From Medicago truncatula (lineage: Eukaryota > Streptophyta > Magnoliopsida > Fabales > Fabaceae), in NCBI RefSeq assembly GCF_003473485.1, contig NC_053043.1, positions 13,216,001-13,280,000 of the forward strand: a stretch of DNA of 64,000 nt, read 5' to 3'. The translations under genes and the position numbers were made by a program. The notes under the pieces were generated by a model that saw only the letters and a program-made list of their open reading frames with translations, had not been told where the DNA came from and ran no database searches. Positions 49,948 through 60,646 of this stretch are shown here, piece by piece; position 1 is the first letter of the stretch; every line of letters starts with the position of its first letter.

Positions 49948-50648
49948 TAGGGGTGTTCGCGGTTCGGTTTTAAGGCTAAAAATCATTTGAACCGTAAGAT
50001 AAAAAAGCATACTGTTTGGTTTGGTTCGGTTGACTTTTAAAATAAAATCCGAACCAAATCAAACCAATGCAGTTTGGGTTGGATCGGTTGGTACGGTTTT
50101 TTCAAGATAATACAATTTTTTGTTTTCAACATTAAAATTGAGTTAAAAAGGCAAAACACCACATAGTTCCGACAATGTTTCCATCAATGTTTTTAATTTC
50201 ATTTCACATTACAATTTTATTTTCACCAAACAACATAAATCAAATTAAAAACGTGGAAACAAAGTAATTCTTTTATGTAAGAAATATAAAAGATTAAGAT
50301 TTTATCATTCTCTAAAAGTTTAATTAGCACATAAATATATTTTTGAAATAAAAAGCAAAGAAGAAACTTAACAAGAGAGAAAAAATATGTCATTTTATAA
50401 AAGTTTCCATTGATTTTCTATGAGTATTGGTCTAGGTGATATATTTAATTAAAGTTTTTCTTATGTTGTGGTTTGGTTTGGTTTGATTCGGTCCGTAAAA
50501 TAAAAACCGCAAATCAAACCAAACCATGTGGTTGAGTAAAAACGTGATCCGGATACATCCAAATCAAATACGGTTTTTTACAATTTCAATTTGAATTGGT
50601 TCAGTTTACAATTTTTCTATTGGACTCGTTCGGTTTTAAACACCCCTA
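49948..50648. mobile_element. hAT-type non-autonomous element
   Basis: The outer ends TAGGGGTGTT and AACACCCCTA are perfect inverted repeats. The interior ends add GGTTCGGTTTTAA and its mirror. The 8-bp flanks TGTACAAC and TATGCAAC agree at 6 of 8 positions. 701 bp with repeated TTTGGTTTGGTT sections. Confidence 0.75.
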
Positions 50649-51009
50649 TATGCAACAACACATGATAAGAGTATCATGTTTCTATTATTTCATACGCACC
50701 AAACATACTCTTTCTACTTTCCACAAATTCCAAGAAAAAACAAATCCTATTATTTTCTAAGACGAAATTGAAATCATTTAAAATAGTATCAATTATTTTT
50801 TTTATAAGAAAATATTAGTATTCAAATGAGTAGATTAAATTTTCTACATTCCACAGATTCCAAGAAAAATAAATTATTTTGATTAGTATTAATTAATTTT
50901 TATAAGAAAGTATTAGTATTAAATATATTTTTATTAGTATTAATTTTTTTATAAGAAAATATTAGTAGTCAAACGAGTGTATTAAATATTCCACTTTCCA
51001 AAAAAAATA

Positions 51010-51165
51010 ATATTTTGGTCAGGTAGTATAATGGCTCGAGCTCACACATTTTATATATAAAGAAGTGAGGTGTCCAAGGTTCGAACTCTAATCTTACATA
51101 TACTTATTATGCATTGTCTCTAACAATTGAGATAAGCTCACGGAGACACTTTCCTCAATGTATAA
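51010..51165 (+). mobile_element. tRNA-derived SINE-like sequence
   Basis: GTATAATGGCTCGAGCTCAC (A-box-like) and AGGTTCGAACTC (B-box-like) about 60 bp apart, then a tail AATTGAGATAAGCTCACGGA. Borders are approximate. Confidence 0.5.
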
Positions 51166-51547
51166 GAAAAACAAATCATTTTGATTAGTATTAATCATTT
51201 TTTAAAAGGAAATAGTAGTCAAATGAGTGCATTAAATGTTATACTTTCCAAATTTTTCAAGAAAAACAATTCATTTTAAATAGTATTATTATTATTATTA
51301 TTATTTAAAAGAAAAATATTAGTATTTGAACATGTACATTGAATGTTCTACTTTCCTCAATTATCAGGAAAATAAACCATTTTGACCAGTATTATTTTTT
51401 TTATAATTAATTTTTTTTGACCAACATAAATTAGTAGTTAATATTAGTATTAATATTTTATTAATAAATATTAATAAATAAAATTTATAAAAATTGTTAA
51501 TGTTATATAGAACATAGTAATGGAAAGTTATTTTATAAAAATATCAT

Positions 51548-52319
51548 GAGTTTTTTTATTTACACCCCATGTTTTTCTGGTTACACCTAAATTTTCTTAA
51601 TTTTTTTTTATAATACCAAAATTTCCCTTTTATATAAATTTTCTTAAAACCCTAATTTTATTCATTGTCAGTGAGTTTCACCCTCTTTCACCCCACAAAG
51701 CGATCGATCAAACAATTTGATGTTCAATATCAATCTCCATGAAAATTAAAGAGTGAATCAAAATATTTTTCATCCATACTCAATTGGATATAAGTAAGTG
51801 AATTTCTTCTTCTATTTGCTAGTTTCAATTTTTTTCCTTCAACTGCAATGATGCACTGTACGATTACGGTTTTAATTTACATTGGCAAGGTTAACTTAAA
51901 TTCAGTTTAAGTAGGTTCATGTAAACTAAGTTTACATGAACCTACTTAAACTGAGTTTACATGAACCTACTTAAACTGATTTTACAAAATCGCAGAACTG
52001 TGAATCGCAAAACAAGGAAAACACAAAATCAGAACTGAGAACTCATAACAAGAAAACACAATCGATTGAAGAACAACACTTGCTAACCTGATTTGCTTCA
52101 AATTTTCTTTGAAATCATGAATAGACGTGAGAAAGTATGGTTTTGAAAATCTTCGCAGAACACAATCGATCGATTGGAGAATTATGGTTTTGGAAGAAGG
52201 GTTTTGGGGTGTAACCACAAAAGAAGGAATAGGCTTTTTGAAAATCAAATTTTATGAAAGGGTAATCTTGTCATTTTGGGGTGCAACCATGATTAACTAG
52301 GGTGCAAGTAGAAAAACTC
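51548..52319. mobile_element. Mutator-type element with 9-bp target duplication
   Basis: Flanked by a perfect AAATATCAT duplication (51539-51547 and 52320-52328). Ends GAGTTTTTTTATTTACACCC and (reverse) GAGTTTTTCTACTTGCACCC. The 772-bp interior contains a strong palindrome (51900-51980). A minus-strand frame (52248-51982) has no recognised protein. It lacks a transposase, so it is non-autonomous. Confidence 0.9.
51900..51980. repeat. Palindrome plus tandem repeat inside the Mutator-type element
   Basis: CAGTTTAAGTAGGTTCATG is followed after a few bases by CATGAACCTACTTAAACTG, which is then repeated once more in tandem. It would fold into a perfect stem of about 24 bp. Confidence 0.9.
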
Positions 52320-52784
52320 AAATATCATTCATTACAGGTATTTAAAAGATAATTTAAAAGAATTTGTAAAAATGTAAAGTAATAAAAAGTAAAGAACACA
52401 AAAAAAAAAAAAAAAAAAAAAAGAGAGAGAGTAAAGAACACAATACTCCTCCTCATTTGATACTCACTTGTCCTAAATTATATGTCATTTTGAAAAAAAA
52501 TTATCCCAAATTATATATCATTTTACAATACCAATGAAACATTAATATTATTTTTTCTATTATATGCTTAATTATTTATTACTCTTTTATTTCAATTCTA
52601 TAATTTATCTTTTTCATACCATTTATTATGGACAATTTTGTAAAACAACCCATAATATTTTTTTCTGTACAAAATTAATTACATTTTATAATACGTGTGA
52701 AATGCTCAAAACGTCATATAATTTAGCACAGATGGAGTATATAACTTGAGACAAATAAAATTTGTTAAACTGACATATAATTCA

Positions 52785-52870
52785 GGGCAGTCCTCGTGAA
52801 CTTAACTCAGTTGGTATGAACAATGCATAATATATGCAAGGTTCGGGGTTCGAGCCACCAACAAAAAAAT
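52785..52870 (+). mobile_element. tRNA-like SINE fragment
   Basis: TAACTCAGTTGGTATGAAC (A-box-like) and GGGGTTCGAGCC (B box) in tRNA-like order, followed by an A-rich stretch. Confidence 0.5.
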
Positions 52871-52964
52871 ATAATTCATGACAGACAGAGTAAGTGGGTA
52901 CATTAAATGTTCTACTTTCTTCAATTTACAAGAAAAAAAATATTATTTTGATTAGTATTAATTA

Positions 52965-53207
52965 CTCCATCGGTCTTAAATTATATGACATTTTGGTCAT
53001 TTCACACGTATTAAAAAATGTAATTTTATGGAAAAAAAATATACATTATAAGTTGTTTTAGAAAATTGCTTTTAATAAATGGTACGAAAAAGATATATTA
53101 AAAATTAAAAGAAGAGAGAGTAATAAATAATTAATAATATAATAAAAAAAATATCATTAATGTTTAATTGGTATTGTAAAGCGATATATAATTTGAGACA
53201 GAGAGAG
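52965..53207. mobile_element. Stowaway-type MITE
   Basis: Ends CTCCATCGGTCTTAAATTA and (reverse) CTCTCTCTGTCTCAAATTA, between TA dinucleotides (52963-52964 and 53208-53209). Confidence 0.75.
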
Positions 53208-53480
53208 TATCTTTTATAAAAGATATTAGTAGTCAAACTAGTACATTAAATGTTCTACTTTCCTCAATTTTTTAGAAAAACAAAATCCTTTTGATTAGTA
53301 TTAATCATTTTTTGGGTCTTGCTAACGAGTTTTCTCGGGACACTCTTCAATGATTTTAAAATAAGAAATTATTTCATAAAAAGTCAAATATTTCAATTTT
53401 TAATGCATTAATTACATAAATTTTTATAAAAAATTATCATTTAAAGATCTTAAAGAATACCCTAAGAGCACTCTTTAGTA

Positions 53481-53775
53481 CTCCCTCCGTCCCTATATAT
53501 AAGACCCTTTTGCCAAAATCTCGGGAATTAAGATAGTGGATATTTGTATTAAACTTGTTTGTAATCACTATTGTTTTTACAATTTTATCCTTTAAGAAAG
53601 AAGGTTAGTTTATGTTTTCAACATGTTATTTATTGTTGATTGAAGAAAAAGATGTATAATAAATAGGGGCATGTATGTAAAGAAATAATTAATGTAGTTG
53701 GAAATAACAAAGGGGTCTTATAAAAAAGGACAAAAAAAATTCTCAAAAGAATCTTATAATTAGGGACGGAGGGAG
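53481..53775. mobile_element. Stowaway-type MITE
   Basis: Ends CTCCCTCCGTCCCTA and (reverse) CTCCCTCCGTCCCTA are identical, with TA duplications at 53479-53480 and 53776-53777. 295 bp. Confidence 0.93.
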
Positions 53776-53806
53776 TATTTCCTTTATTTTTTCATAAAAA
53801 ATACTA

Positions 53807-53933
53807 CTCCCTCCGGTCCTATTTATAAGAGAATTTTGGGTCAACAAAAGTTGATGTATCTAGTTAAAAATTCAGTCCAAATACATTCACTTTTGTTGAC
53901 CTAAATTTCTCTTATAAATAGGACCGGAGGTAG
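53807..53933. mobile_element. Stowaway-type MITE, near-perfect hairpin
   Basis: Ends CTCCCTCCGGTCC and (reverse) CTACCTCCGGTCC, TA on each side (53805-53806 and 53934-53935). The whole 127 bp folds on itself (TATTTATAAGAGAA and its mirror, GGTCAACAAAAG and its mirror). Confidence 0.93.
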
Positions 53934-54008
53934 TACTTGCTAGTCAAACGTGTACTCTAAATGTTCTAATTTCCACAATTTCCAATAAAAAAAATCATTT
54001 TGATTAAT

Positions 54009-54383
54009 AGCACTCTCTTCCTCATAAAATATAATTTGGTTGGTCATTTTAAATATATTAAAAAATGTAATTAATTTGTATGAGAAAGAAAAATTATGAG
54101 TTATTTTTATAAAATTATCATTAATTAATAGTATGGGAAAAAAATTAAAGAATTGAAAGAAAAGATGACAATAAATATTAAAAGTTTTTTTTTTTTTTTT
54201 TGCTAAGCTAGGAGCAAGGATATGCATTAAGGGGAAGCAACGACATCCCAATTAGATTGACACCTCGAAGAACCCCCATCCTATGCCGCCAAGCTCAAAT
54301 AAAATTTATACAATTTGTAAAATGACTTATAATATTATACAATTTCTTTTCAAAGTGACATATGATTTAGGATGGAGAGAGTA
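54009..54383. mobile_element. Decayed Stowaway-like MITE with a retroposed insert
   Basis: Ends CACTCTCTTCCTCATAAAAT and (reverse) TACTCTCTCCATCCTAAATC are similar. Within it, 54185-54300 is a poly(T) run followed by GCTAAGCTAGGAGCAAGGAT and non-AT-rich text. This is the shape of a 3' retroposon tail on the minus strand, possibly of an L1-type LINE. Confidence 0.45.
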
Positions 54384-54579
54384 ATTATTTTTTAAAAGAA
54401 AATGTTAATAGTCAAATAGCTATATTAAATGTTCTACTCTCCTCAATTTCTAAGAAAATAAAATTATTTTAATTAGTATTAATTATTATTTTATTTCTAA
54501 GAAAATAAAATTATTTTGATTAGTATTAAATATTATTTTTTATAAGAAAATATTTGTAGTTAATTTTTCCCAAACCTCC

Positions 54580-54676
54580 TATATATAACCTATTCTCTGT
54601 CTCTTAAAACCATTAGGAAACTCATTCATACATTAATTTTGGTTTGGTTGATCTAGTGGGGAATTCAGTAGTTGAG
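54580..54676 (+). promoter_or_regulatory. Candidate promoter and leader exon of the left micro-ORF
   Basis: TATATATAA at 54580, a leader of about 70 nt, then a donor (GTTGAG followed by GTAATC at 54677). The matching acceptor TTACAG ends at 54812. The ATG of the 45-codon ORF follows 46 nt later. This is not conserved in the right copy. Confidence 0.4.
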
Positions 54677-54858
54677 GTAATCTCATGCATATTATTACAT
54701 TTTTTTCATGTATTTTTCCTTTTGATGTAATTTGTATTACAAATGTTTATAGTTTCTTCTTAAAAAAAGTTTATAAATTTATGTGCTAACTAAATCTTAC
54801 TCATAGTTACAGGAAAAAGGTCAGGAAAAAAATATACTATTGGTAGGTGAGATGAAAA

Positions 54859-54996
54859 ATGGACCTATCCTCGAGAGGTATGTTAGATGATGAACAAGAG
54901 AATCATAGCTCAAACAAATCAAATACAGCCTACACTTGTCATTTTGTTGATAAAGTTTTTGGTTGGAAGAATAAGATGATCAATTCTAGTTTATGA
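54859..54996 (+). CDS. Candidate 45-aa micropeptide, left copy
   Basis: The ORF starts MDLSSRGML, continues DDEQENHSSNK, CHFVDKVFGWKNKM and ends INSSL. It has the same length as the right copy, with no indels between them. The middle 11 codons are identical at the nucleotide level. There is no signal peptide or membrane segment; the protein would be small and polar. A TATA box and a spliced leader can be drawn upstream. I recognise no family. Of the codons that differ, most change the amino acid, so selection on the protein is not shown. It could also be part of an unknown transposon. Confidence 0.35.
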   Translation: MDLSSRGMLDDEQENHSSNKSNTAYTCHFVDKVFGWKNKMINSSL

Positions 54997-55212
54997 TCTA
55001 TAATTTTTTAAGATGATTTTATTTATTTATTTATTTTTGTTTGATAGGTTCTAGTGAATTCGATCTTGTTTTATTGATTATTTTGGAGATTTTGAAAAAT
55101 TTTCACAAATTCTCTGAAAATACGGACCCTTTCACCAATAAATCAAGATCAAATTCTACGAAAACCTATCAAATAAAAATAAAGCAAAATAATAATCTAA
55201 GAAAAATTTGGA

Positions 55213-55350
55213 TCATAAGAAAGGATCAACCATTTTACTCTTCCAGCCTAGATATTTATCGACAAAATGATGACTATAGACTCTTTTTGGTTTGTTTGAG
55301 CTATGATTCTCTTGTTCATCATCTGACATGACTCTCAAGGATAAGTCCAT
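55213..55350 (-). CDS. Candidate 45-aa micropeptide, right copy
   Basis: Mirror copy of the ORF at 54859-54996: starts MDLSLRVMS, continues DDEQENHSSNK, HHFVDKYLGWKSKM and ends VDPFL, with the stop codon at the matching place. The leader homology fades upstream of about 55495, so no promoter is evident, and the copy may be silent or only contribute antisense sequence to the left gene. Confidence 0.3.
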   Translation of the reverse strand: MDLSLRVMSDDEQENHSSNKPKRVYSHHFVDKYLGWKSKMVDPFL

Positions 55351-55560
55351 TTTTAATTCACCTATAAATAGTGTGTGTCACACACATTTTTTTTATCTCC
55401 TTTTTCCTTTGCTTGTTCGTGAGACTTATGGTTAGGTTAGTACATAAACCGTAAAATCTATGTAATACAAATTATACAAAATGAAAAAATACTTGAAAAA
55501 CCCAATTATGACGTGGACCTTGGAAAAATACCCAGAGCTCAAAATCGAAGCAAGAAATAA

Positions 55561-57040
55561 CAAGGATCAGAAACCCAATAGCATTGGCGACTACAAGAAC
55601 GGCCCTCCATTTGGGTTTAGTCACATACATGTATCTGTGTATGATTTATTATAATAAAATCAAATTAGTATATTATATTTATTGTTATTTTATTTAGAAC
55701 ATTTAAAAAGTGGCTAAATTTTATTTATTAGTGACAAACAAATAGTTGTCGTGTGTATCAATTGTATGTGCTAACGACGTCTTTACAGACTCAATACCAA
55801 AAAAATAAACAAAGTTAAAAATTGAAGTGTGAAAAGTTAAGTATATTATAATTATTTTTATTTATAGACAGTGTGTTATAATCGTTCTCGTTTTTATATG
55901 GATGATATTAAAAAAAAGATTAATTTTAACCCTTTTTATTAGCGCACGCATACACACAAATACATACTTAAATTAATTTTAGTTAACACTTTCGTCTTTG
56001 TTTTATTTATTTTTCTCCGATTTAATCACTTATGTTATAAAATGTAAACATCGTTATCCTTTCTTTATTAAAAAAAACATAAATCCATAAAATTAATCAA
56101 AAAAAAAAAATCATAACAAAACTCATAACTTCATAAAAAAGAATCATGGAAATTTCATCTTCTTTATTTTATCTCTCATCAATCAACTCAACACTCCAAC
56201 AACATAAAAAGGATCTTCATCTCTTTTCACCCTTTCTTCTTCGATTTTCTTCTATTTGGGTATCGAGTTGAAATATGGTTATGTTTGTTATTTTGGTTTT
56301 GGTTTTGACTCTCTATTGTTTGGTTTTTGCTTTGGTTATGTTTGTGTTTTGGTTTTGGTTATGTTTGTTCTTCTAACCTTTACATTGTCATTTTCACTTA
56401 CATAAAGAGGGGGGAGTGTGAGATCTATTAAAAACTAACTTGTTTGTTATTTTACTAAGGTAAAAACTTTTTTTCCTTTCCTTTCTCTCTTGTGTCCATA
56501 AGCACAACCAAACTAAGGATAAAACCACTAAAACATTCTCTTTAGGCCTACCCACAAAAAAAATAGTTTTCCTTAAGTTTTATAAATAAAAGGAAATATG
56601 TCTAAAAAGCAAAGGCTATATTGTCATTTCATGAAATTTGGTATTCCTCCGCATGCGTGCATTCAAGATGGGAAAGTTTTTAGATGTGGGTCCCATCATA
56701 AAACTTTCTTTCCTTACCTTATTGCTGGCAAACCAAACAACGGAAAACAGAATATTCTTCAATCTTTCTCTCCCTCCTCTTTCTTTCCTTATAAACATAG
56801 CCTAAGTTTTATAAATAAAAAGGCCTCATATGCAACACCTTTCAAATCAATCAATGAAGGTACATATATTTAAATTCTCGATTTTGGTATCCTCCTCTTA
56901 CCAACCTTCTCCTTGTTAGAATTATTCACTCCATTTTTATTTAATAAAGAAGCATATGTATCCCCCTCAACCACCCCTTTCTCTATAAGCCGATCATAAC
57001 TACATGATCCATGTCCCATTAGTTCTTGCCAACATGGGGG
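55561..57040. other. Intergenic, no gene seen
   Basis: AT-rich. The frame at 56598-56873 has no motif. A stretch of repeated GGTTTTGGTTATGTTTG (56275-56370) is low-complexity. Confidence 0.5.
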
Positions 57041-57046
57041 ACAAGA

Positions 57047-57310
57047 CTAAGATGTTGAAGTCATACTAAGTTTCTCTTCCAAATCCCCATTCTTTGAATC
57101 CATCGCACCAACTAATACCATAGCCGTAACTTCAGTGGGCACACAATGATCAACACCAATACTTGTAATCTCATTATTCCCAACCTGATTCGAACCACTA
57201 GCTTGAACCCGCTGACAAGTGTTATTCACAGACAATCTATAATCACCAACATAAACATTATTTAGAGCTTTGTTGAGTTTTTCCACATCTCGCACATTTG
57301 GAAACCCTCT
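57047..57310 (-). mobile_element. L1-type LINE ORF1 fragment
   Basis: The minus frame gives FPNVRDVEKLNKALNNVYVG then DYRLSVN, which matches the RNA-recognition domain found near the start of plant L1 ORF1. It stops on both sides. Confidence 0.5.
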
Positions 57311-57575
57311 TGGTGGCTAAGGGATACAATCAAATTGAGGGGTTAGACTATTTTGATACAAACAAGCTCATTCAGATCACTCCATGGTCACAAAACATAC
57401 TCTCTTTCATTATTCTTCTAGCGTATGTAGATATTTGGTAAAGTTCAAGTTGGTCTTCTACACGCGAGTTCTCAAGAACAATTAGCAGATTTCTTCACCA
57501 AATCTCTCCTCAATTTGCCCAAGCTGAATTTGGTAAACATTTACCAATTTTCATCTTGCGAGGGGTAATAGAGGA
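57299..57575 (+). mobile_element. Ty1-copia fragment (internal deletion)
   Basis: LVAKGYNQIEGLDYFDT is the start of the copia reverse transcriptase (usual LVAKGYTQ..GIDY). It is followed without the core by VGLLHASSQEQLADFFTKSL, the C-terminus of the copia RNase H. Most of the polymerase between them is deleted, and stops follow. Confidence 0.75.
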
Positions 57576-58384
57576 TACTAGCTCATGTTTTTAGGATGCT
57601 ATCAAAATCTGAAACTTAAAAAGAGTGCCTTAGGCATTTGTTAAAGAAACAAATTTTCTCAACTCCAAAATTTCAATTTATTCATTTCTTAATTAGATTT
57701 TTTAACTAATATCCTTAGAGTATTTGTTAACATGACCCTTATCTATATACTACTCTCAAACTACCATATCACTGTCCTCTTAAGTCTTAAGTACAAACCA
57801 ATCAGTATCTTCATTTGTGAAGTCAAAGTACTTGACCCAAAAAAAAAAAACTGCCATATCACTCCTATTTTTTTTTCTTTTTCCACTTGCTTACTTTCAA
57901 TTGTGTGCCACTTGTATAAAGAACAAAATTTAGATAGAAAGGAAGAGAAACAATAAAAATGAGATGGAATAAATGTTATCATTTTCTCTTCTATTCCATC
58001 ATTTAAAAAAAAAATCCAAACAATAAAATAGTATACCACACTCAAGTATTGATCCATATATCTTTTTTTTTGTTCTAAAGAACCATTGTTTTTCTTCTGA
58101 AGAGCCTAACTGCAGAATTTCATGTATATTTTTGAATAATAAAATACCAAGCTTTTATTATATTCTTTTTCTACTAATTTATTTTTGGCCAAGTATTTTT
58201 TTCTACTCTACTAAACCAACAAAACAAGTTTAAGCAATAGAGGAGAAAAGCATCATAAATGATAACTAAAAAAATTCAAAAGGAAATTCTTACAAGTCCA
58301 TCTTAAATATGTATAAGGAACTTTTACAATTAAAAAAAAAAAAAAGATTTAGTAAAAGCAAATATCCATAGACAGAGTACCCAT
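57576..58384. other. Intergenic and 3' flank of the OEP16-like gene
   Basis: No gene seen; short AT-rich frames only. Confidence 0.5.
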
Positions 58385-60484
58385 TTAGAAAATCCCTTTG
58401 AGAAGATTTGCAACAGTTGAGATTGCAGCTCCAGTGATAGCACATTGAACAACATGTTCATGTGTGGAGTCTTCCAATGTAAGTGCAAGGGTAGCCCCGG
58501 TGATTGCTCCAGCAACTGCACTGTTTTTCTGCATCAAACAGAACAAGTGATGATGTTATTCTTAGATTTAGTTCTAAATTTCAGTCCCCGGTTGTAATTC
58601 GACAGAAATATAACAGCTTTAGATTTAGAGGTCTCTGCATCAGCCACATTTTACCGCAGTATAAAGGTTCGCAGCATAATCACAAATGCGATCCCATTTA
58701 AAACTATGGGAAAATAAAAGCAGAAACAAAGGCATTTACCCAGTCATGAGCTCCTCGAGCTTCCTTCAGCCCATATGTTAGGCCGGAGTATATTCCTGCA
58801 GCCACTCCTGCAATGCAAAAGAATCTATAAGGCTCATGTGTCTACAAAAGGAAATTTTACCTTTGAAACTGTGTAATATTGTCTATTTCATCATATCTTA
58901 CAATAGTTATCATCGAAGCAAAACTGAAAGCATTTTGTAATTTAGAATAAACACAAAACATGAGCAATTAGAGGAAAGTACGAAAATGATATACAGTTAT
59001 ACAGCACCAAAAGGAATTATTAATCATTGGAAAATTTATCATGATATACAGAAGCATATAGAGTGTAGTGTCTTATGCAAGTAAAGGGAATATTTTATTA
59101 CCCCATTGTAAGGACTCTTTCCCAGTGTTAATCACCTGAGGATGGGAAAAAAAGGAAATACAATTAATAGAAAAACACCACACAATTAATATGATATAAG
59201 ACTCACCTGAATTATCTCATATCATTATCAACATCTCAAGTTTTGCTCACAACGTGCTTAATTTAGAGGGAAAAGTATGTATAATGTACAATCATATAAA
59301 AGATTATAAACTAAGTAACTCACCATGGCATCGAGGGATTTGTTACTGGTCTCTCCTAGTTACACAAAAACAAAAAAAAGAGGAAATGTTAATACTTAAT
59401 TAGTTCTAACTTGATAATATTGCAGCAAAAATGCAAGCAAATTTGAGCAATGAGGCCACAATTGTGGTTGCCTATGTCATTGCACACAACTCTAAAGTCT
59501 AAACATTTTCTGTTGTCTGAAATTGCAGTCTACAAACCGCAATTTAAAACCATGGTCTAAGTGATAGAAATGAATAGTCATGGCATGCATGCATGTGTGT
59601 ATGTGTACCTCTAAGACCTGCTGGCAAACGACGTTTGTTGGTTGGTGAAACATCTTGTGGAATAACGCCACCCTTATCAACCTTGTGACCTACAAATGCC
59701 AAACCCTCGGGAAAATATATTATTCAAGTTTACTACTTTCATCATGCAAAATGAAAACTCAGTTTTAGATATTTATTAGATACAACCTATCAGGGGTGGA
59801 GCCACCCCCCAGCTAGCCTGGGCTAGTGCCCAGGCTCAGCTCCAACTTTCTTTGTAGCAAGCCCAACCATTACTAGAATTTTTAGCTTTTCCTGCGGATT
59901 TTTGTGTAAATTCCGCAGGAAACACGTTTCCTGCAGATTTTGCCAAGGATTTAGGTTCCGCAGGAAAGAGATATCCGTAGGAAATGTGAAATTATCTGCG
60001 GAAAATGTGAAATTATTCGCTGGAAGGAAGTAACATTTTGCGATAAATTTTTTGCTCATGCTCTATAAAATTCCTGGCTCCGCCACTGCAACCTATAAAG
60101 CACGAACACGCTAACACACTGACACCGATAATTTGAGAAAATTACATAATTTAATATAACTATATGTGTCAGTGTCGTGTCGGACAGGACATACTTAATT
60201 CAAGTAGTGTCCATGGTTCAAACAACATAGAAGCATATACTATTGCATGCAAGTTATGTATAGAATAGTAGTAAATATAGAAAATAAGGCTTACCATCAA
60301 TGGCAGTGAAATAAGCCTCACGAGAGACAGCTTGAACAGCACCAATTCCAGCAGCTTTGACAAAACTCTCAGCAATGCGGTTAAGAAGAGGGTGGCCAAG
60401 GTCAAACAGACCTTTCCTATCAAAGCTACATATCTCATCAAGTAGAGCCCTTGTCTCTACCTCACTGCTCGTCTTCAAGTTCAT
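58385..60484 (-). CDS. OEP16-2: Outer envelope pore protein 16-2-like (Tim17/PRAT family)
   Basis: Plastid outer-envelope channel of the Tim17/22/23 (PRAT) family; OEP16 proteins pass amino acids and amines. Exons: 60484-60295, 59689-59609, 59355-59324, 59135-59102, 58807-58740 and 58528-58385; sum 549 nt, 182 aa. The N-terminus RKGLFDLGHPLLNRIAESFV then KAAGIGAVQAVSREAYF is characteristic of the seed/pollen member OEP16-2. Exon 2 (GHKVDKGGVIPQDVSPTNKR) is the extra hydrophilic loop between helices 1 and 2 found in that member. Then NTGKESLQWGVAAGIYSGLT, ARGAHDWKNSAVAGAITGA and CAITGAAISTVANLLKGIF follow, Gly/Ala-rich membrane helices. A hAT MITE sits in intron 1. Upstream G-box/ABRE motifs (60620-60646) fit seed/ABA control, known for the Arabidopsis member. 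Confidence 0.93.
59791..60088. mobile_element. hAT-type MITE in OEP16-2 intron 1
   Basis: A perfect 8-bp target duplication CAACCTAT (59783-59790 and 60089-60096). Ends CAGGGGTGGAGCCA and (reverse) CAGTGGCGGAGCCAGG. The interior repeats TTTCCTGCGGA/TCCGCAGGAAA in both orientations. 298 bp. Confidence 0.93.
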
Positions 60485-60619
60485 CTTTGATTATTTACTC
60501 CAAATGCAATTCAATTCTTCTTTTTGATGATACGGTATAGAGATGAAAACAAGTTATTATTATTTGGCTACAACAGAGAAAGAAAAAACGGATTTTGAGA
60601 GTAGTAGTGGGTTGAAGAA

Positions 60620-60646
60620 CACGTGTACACACCACTCACACGTGGC
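60620..60646 (-). promoter_or_regulatory. G-box and ABRE upstream of OEP16-2
   Basis: CACGTG at 60620-60625 and CACGTGGC at 60639-60646, 136-162 bp upstream of the ATG. These are binding motifs for ABA-response bZIP factors. Confidence 0.6.

Larger units (their letters stand above)
54695..55495. repeat. Long inverted repeat, loop of about 60 bp
   Basis: The left arm (about 54695-55080) and right arm (about 55140-55495, reversed) match over most of their length. The match includes TAATTTGTATTACA, GAAAAAGG, GATGATGAACAAGAGAATCA (exact), CATTTTGT.GATAAA and TTTGATAGGTT. Each arm holds the same 45-codon ORF, read towards the centre. A transcript across both arms would form a hairpin of several hundred bp. 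Confidence 0.85.

Noticed and set aside
55041..55331. 96-codon plus-strand frame across the inverted repeat
   Set aside because: It is the antisense of the right micro-ORF plus the loop; the matched 45-codon frames are the better explanation.
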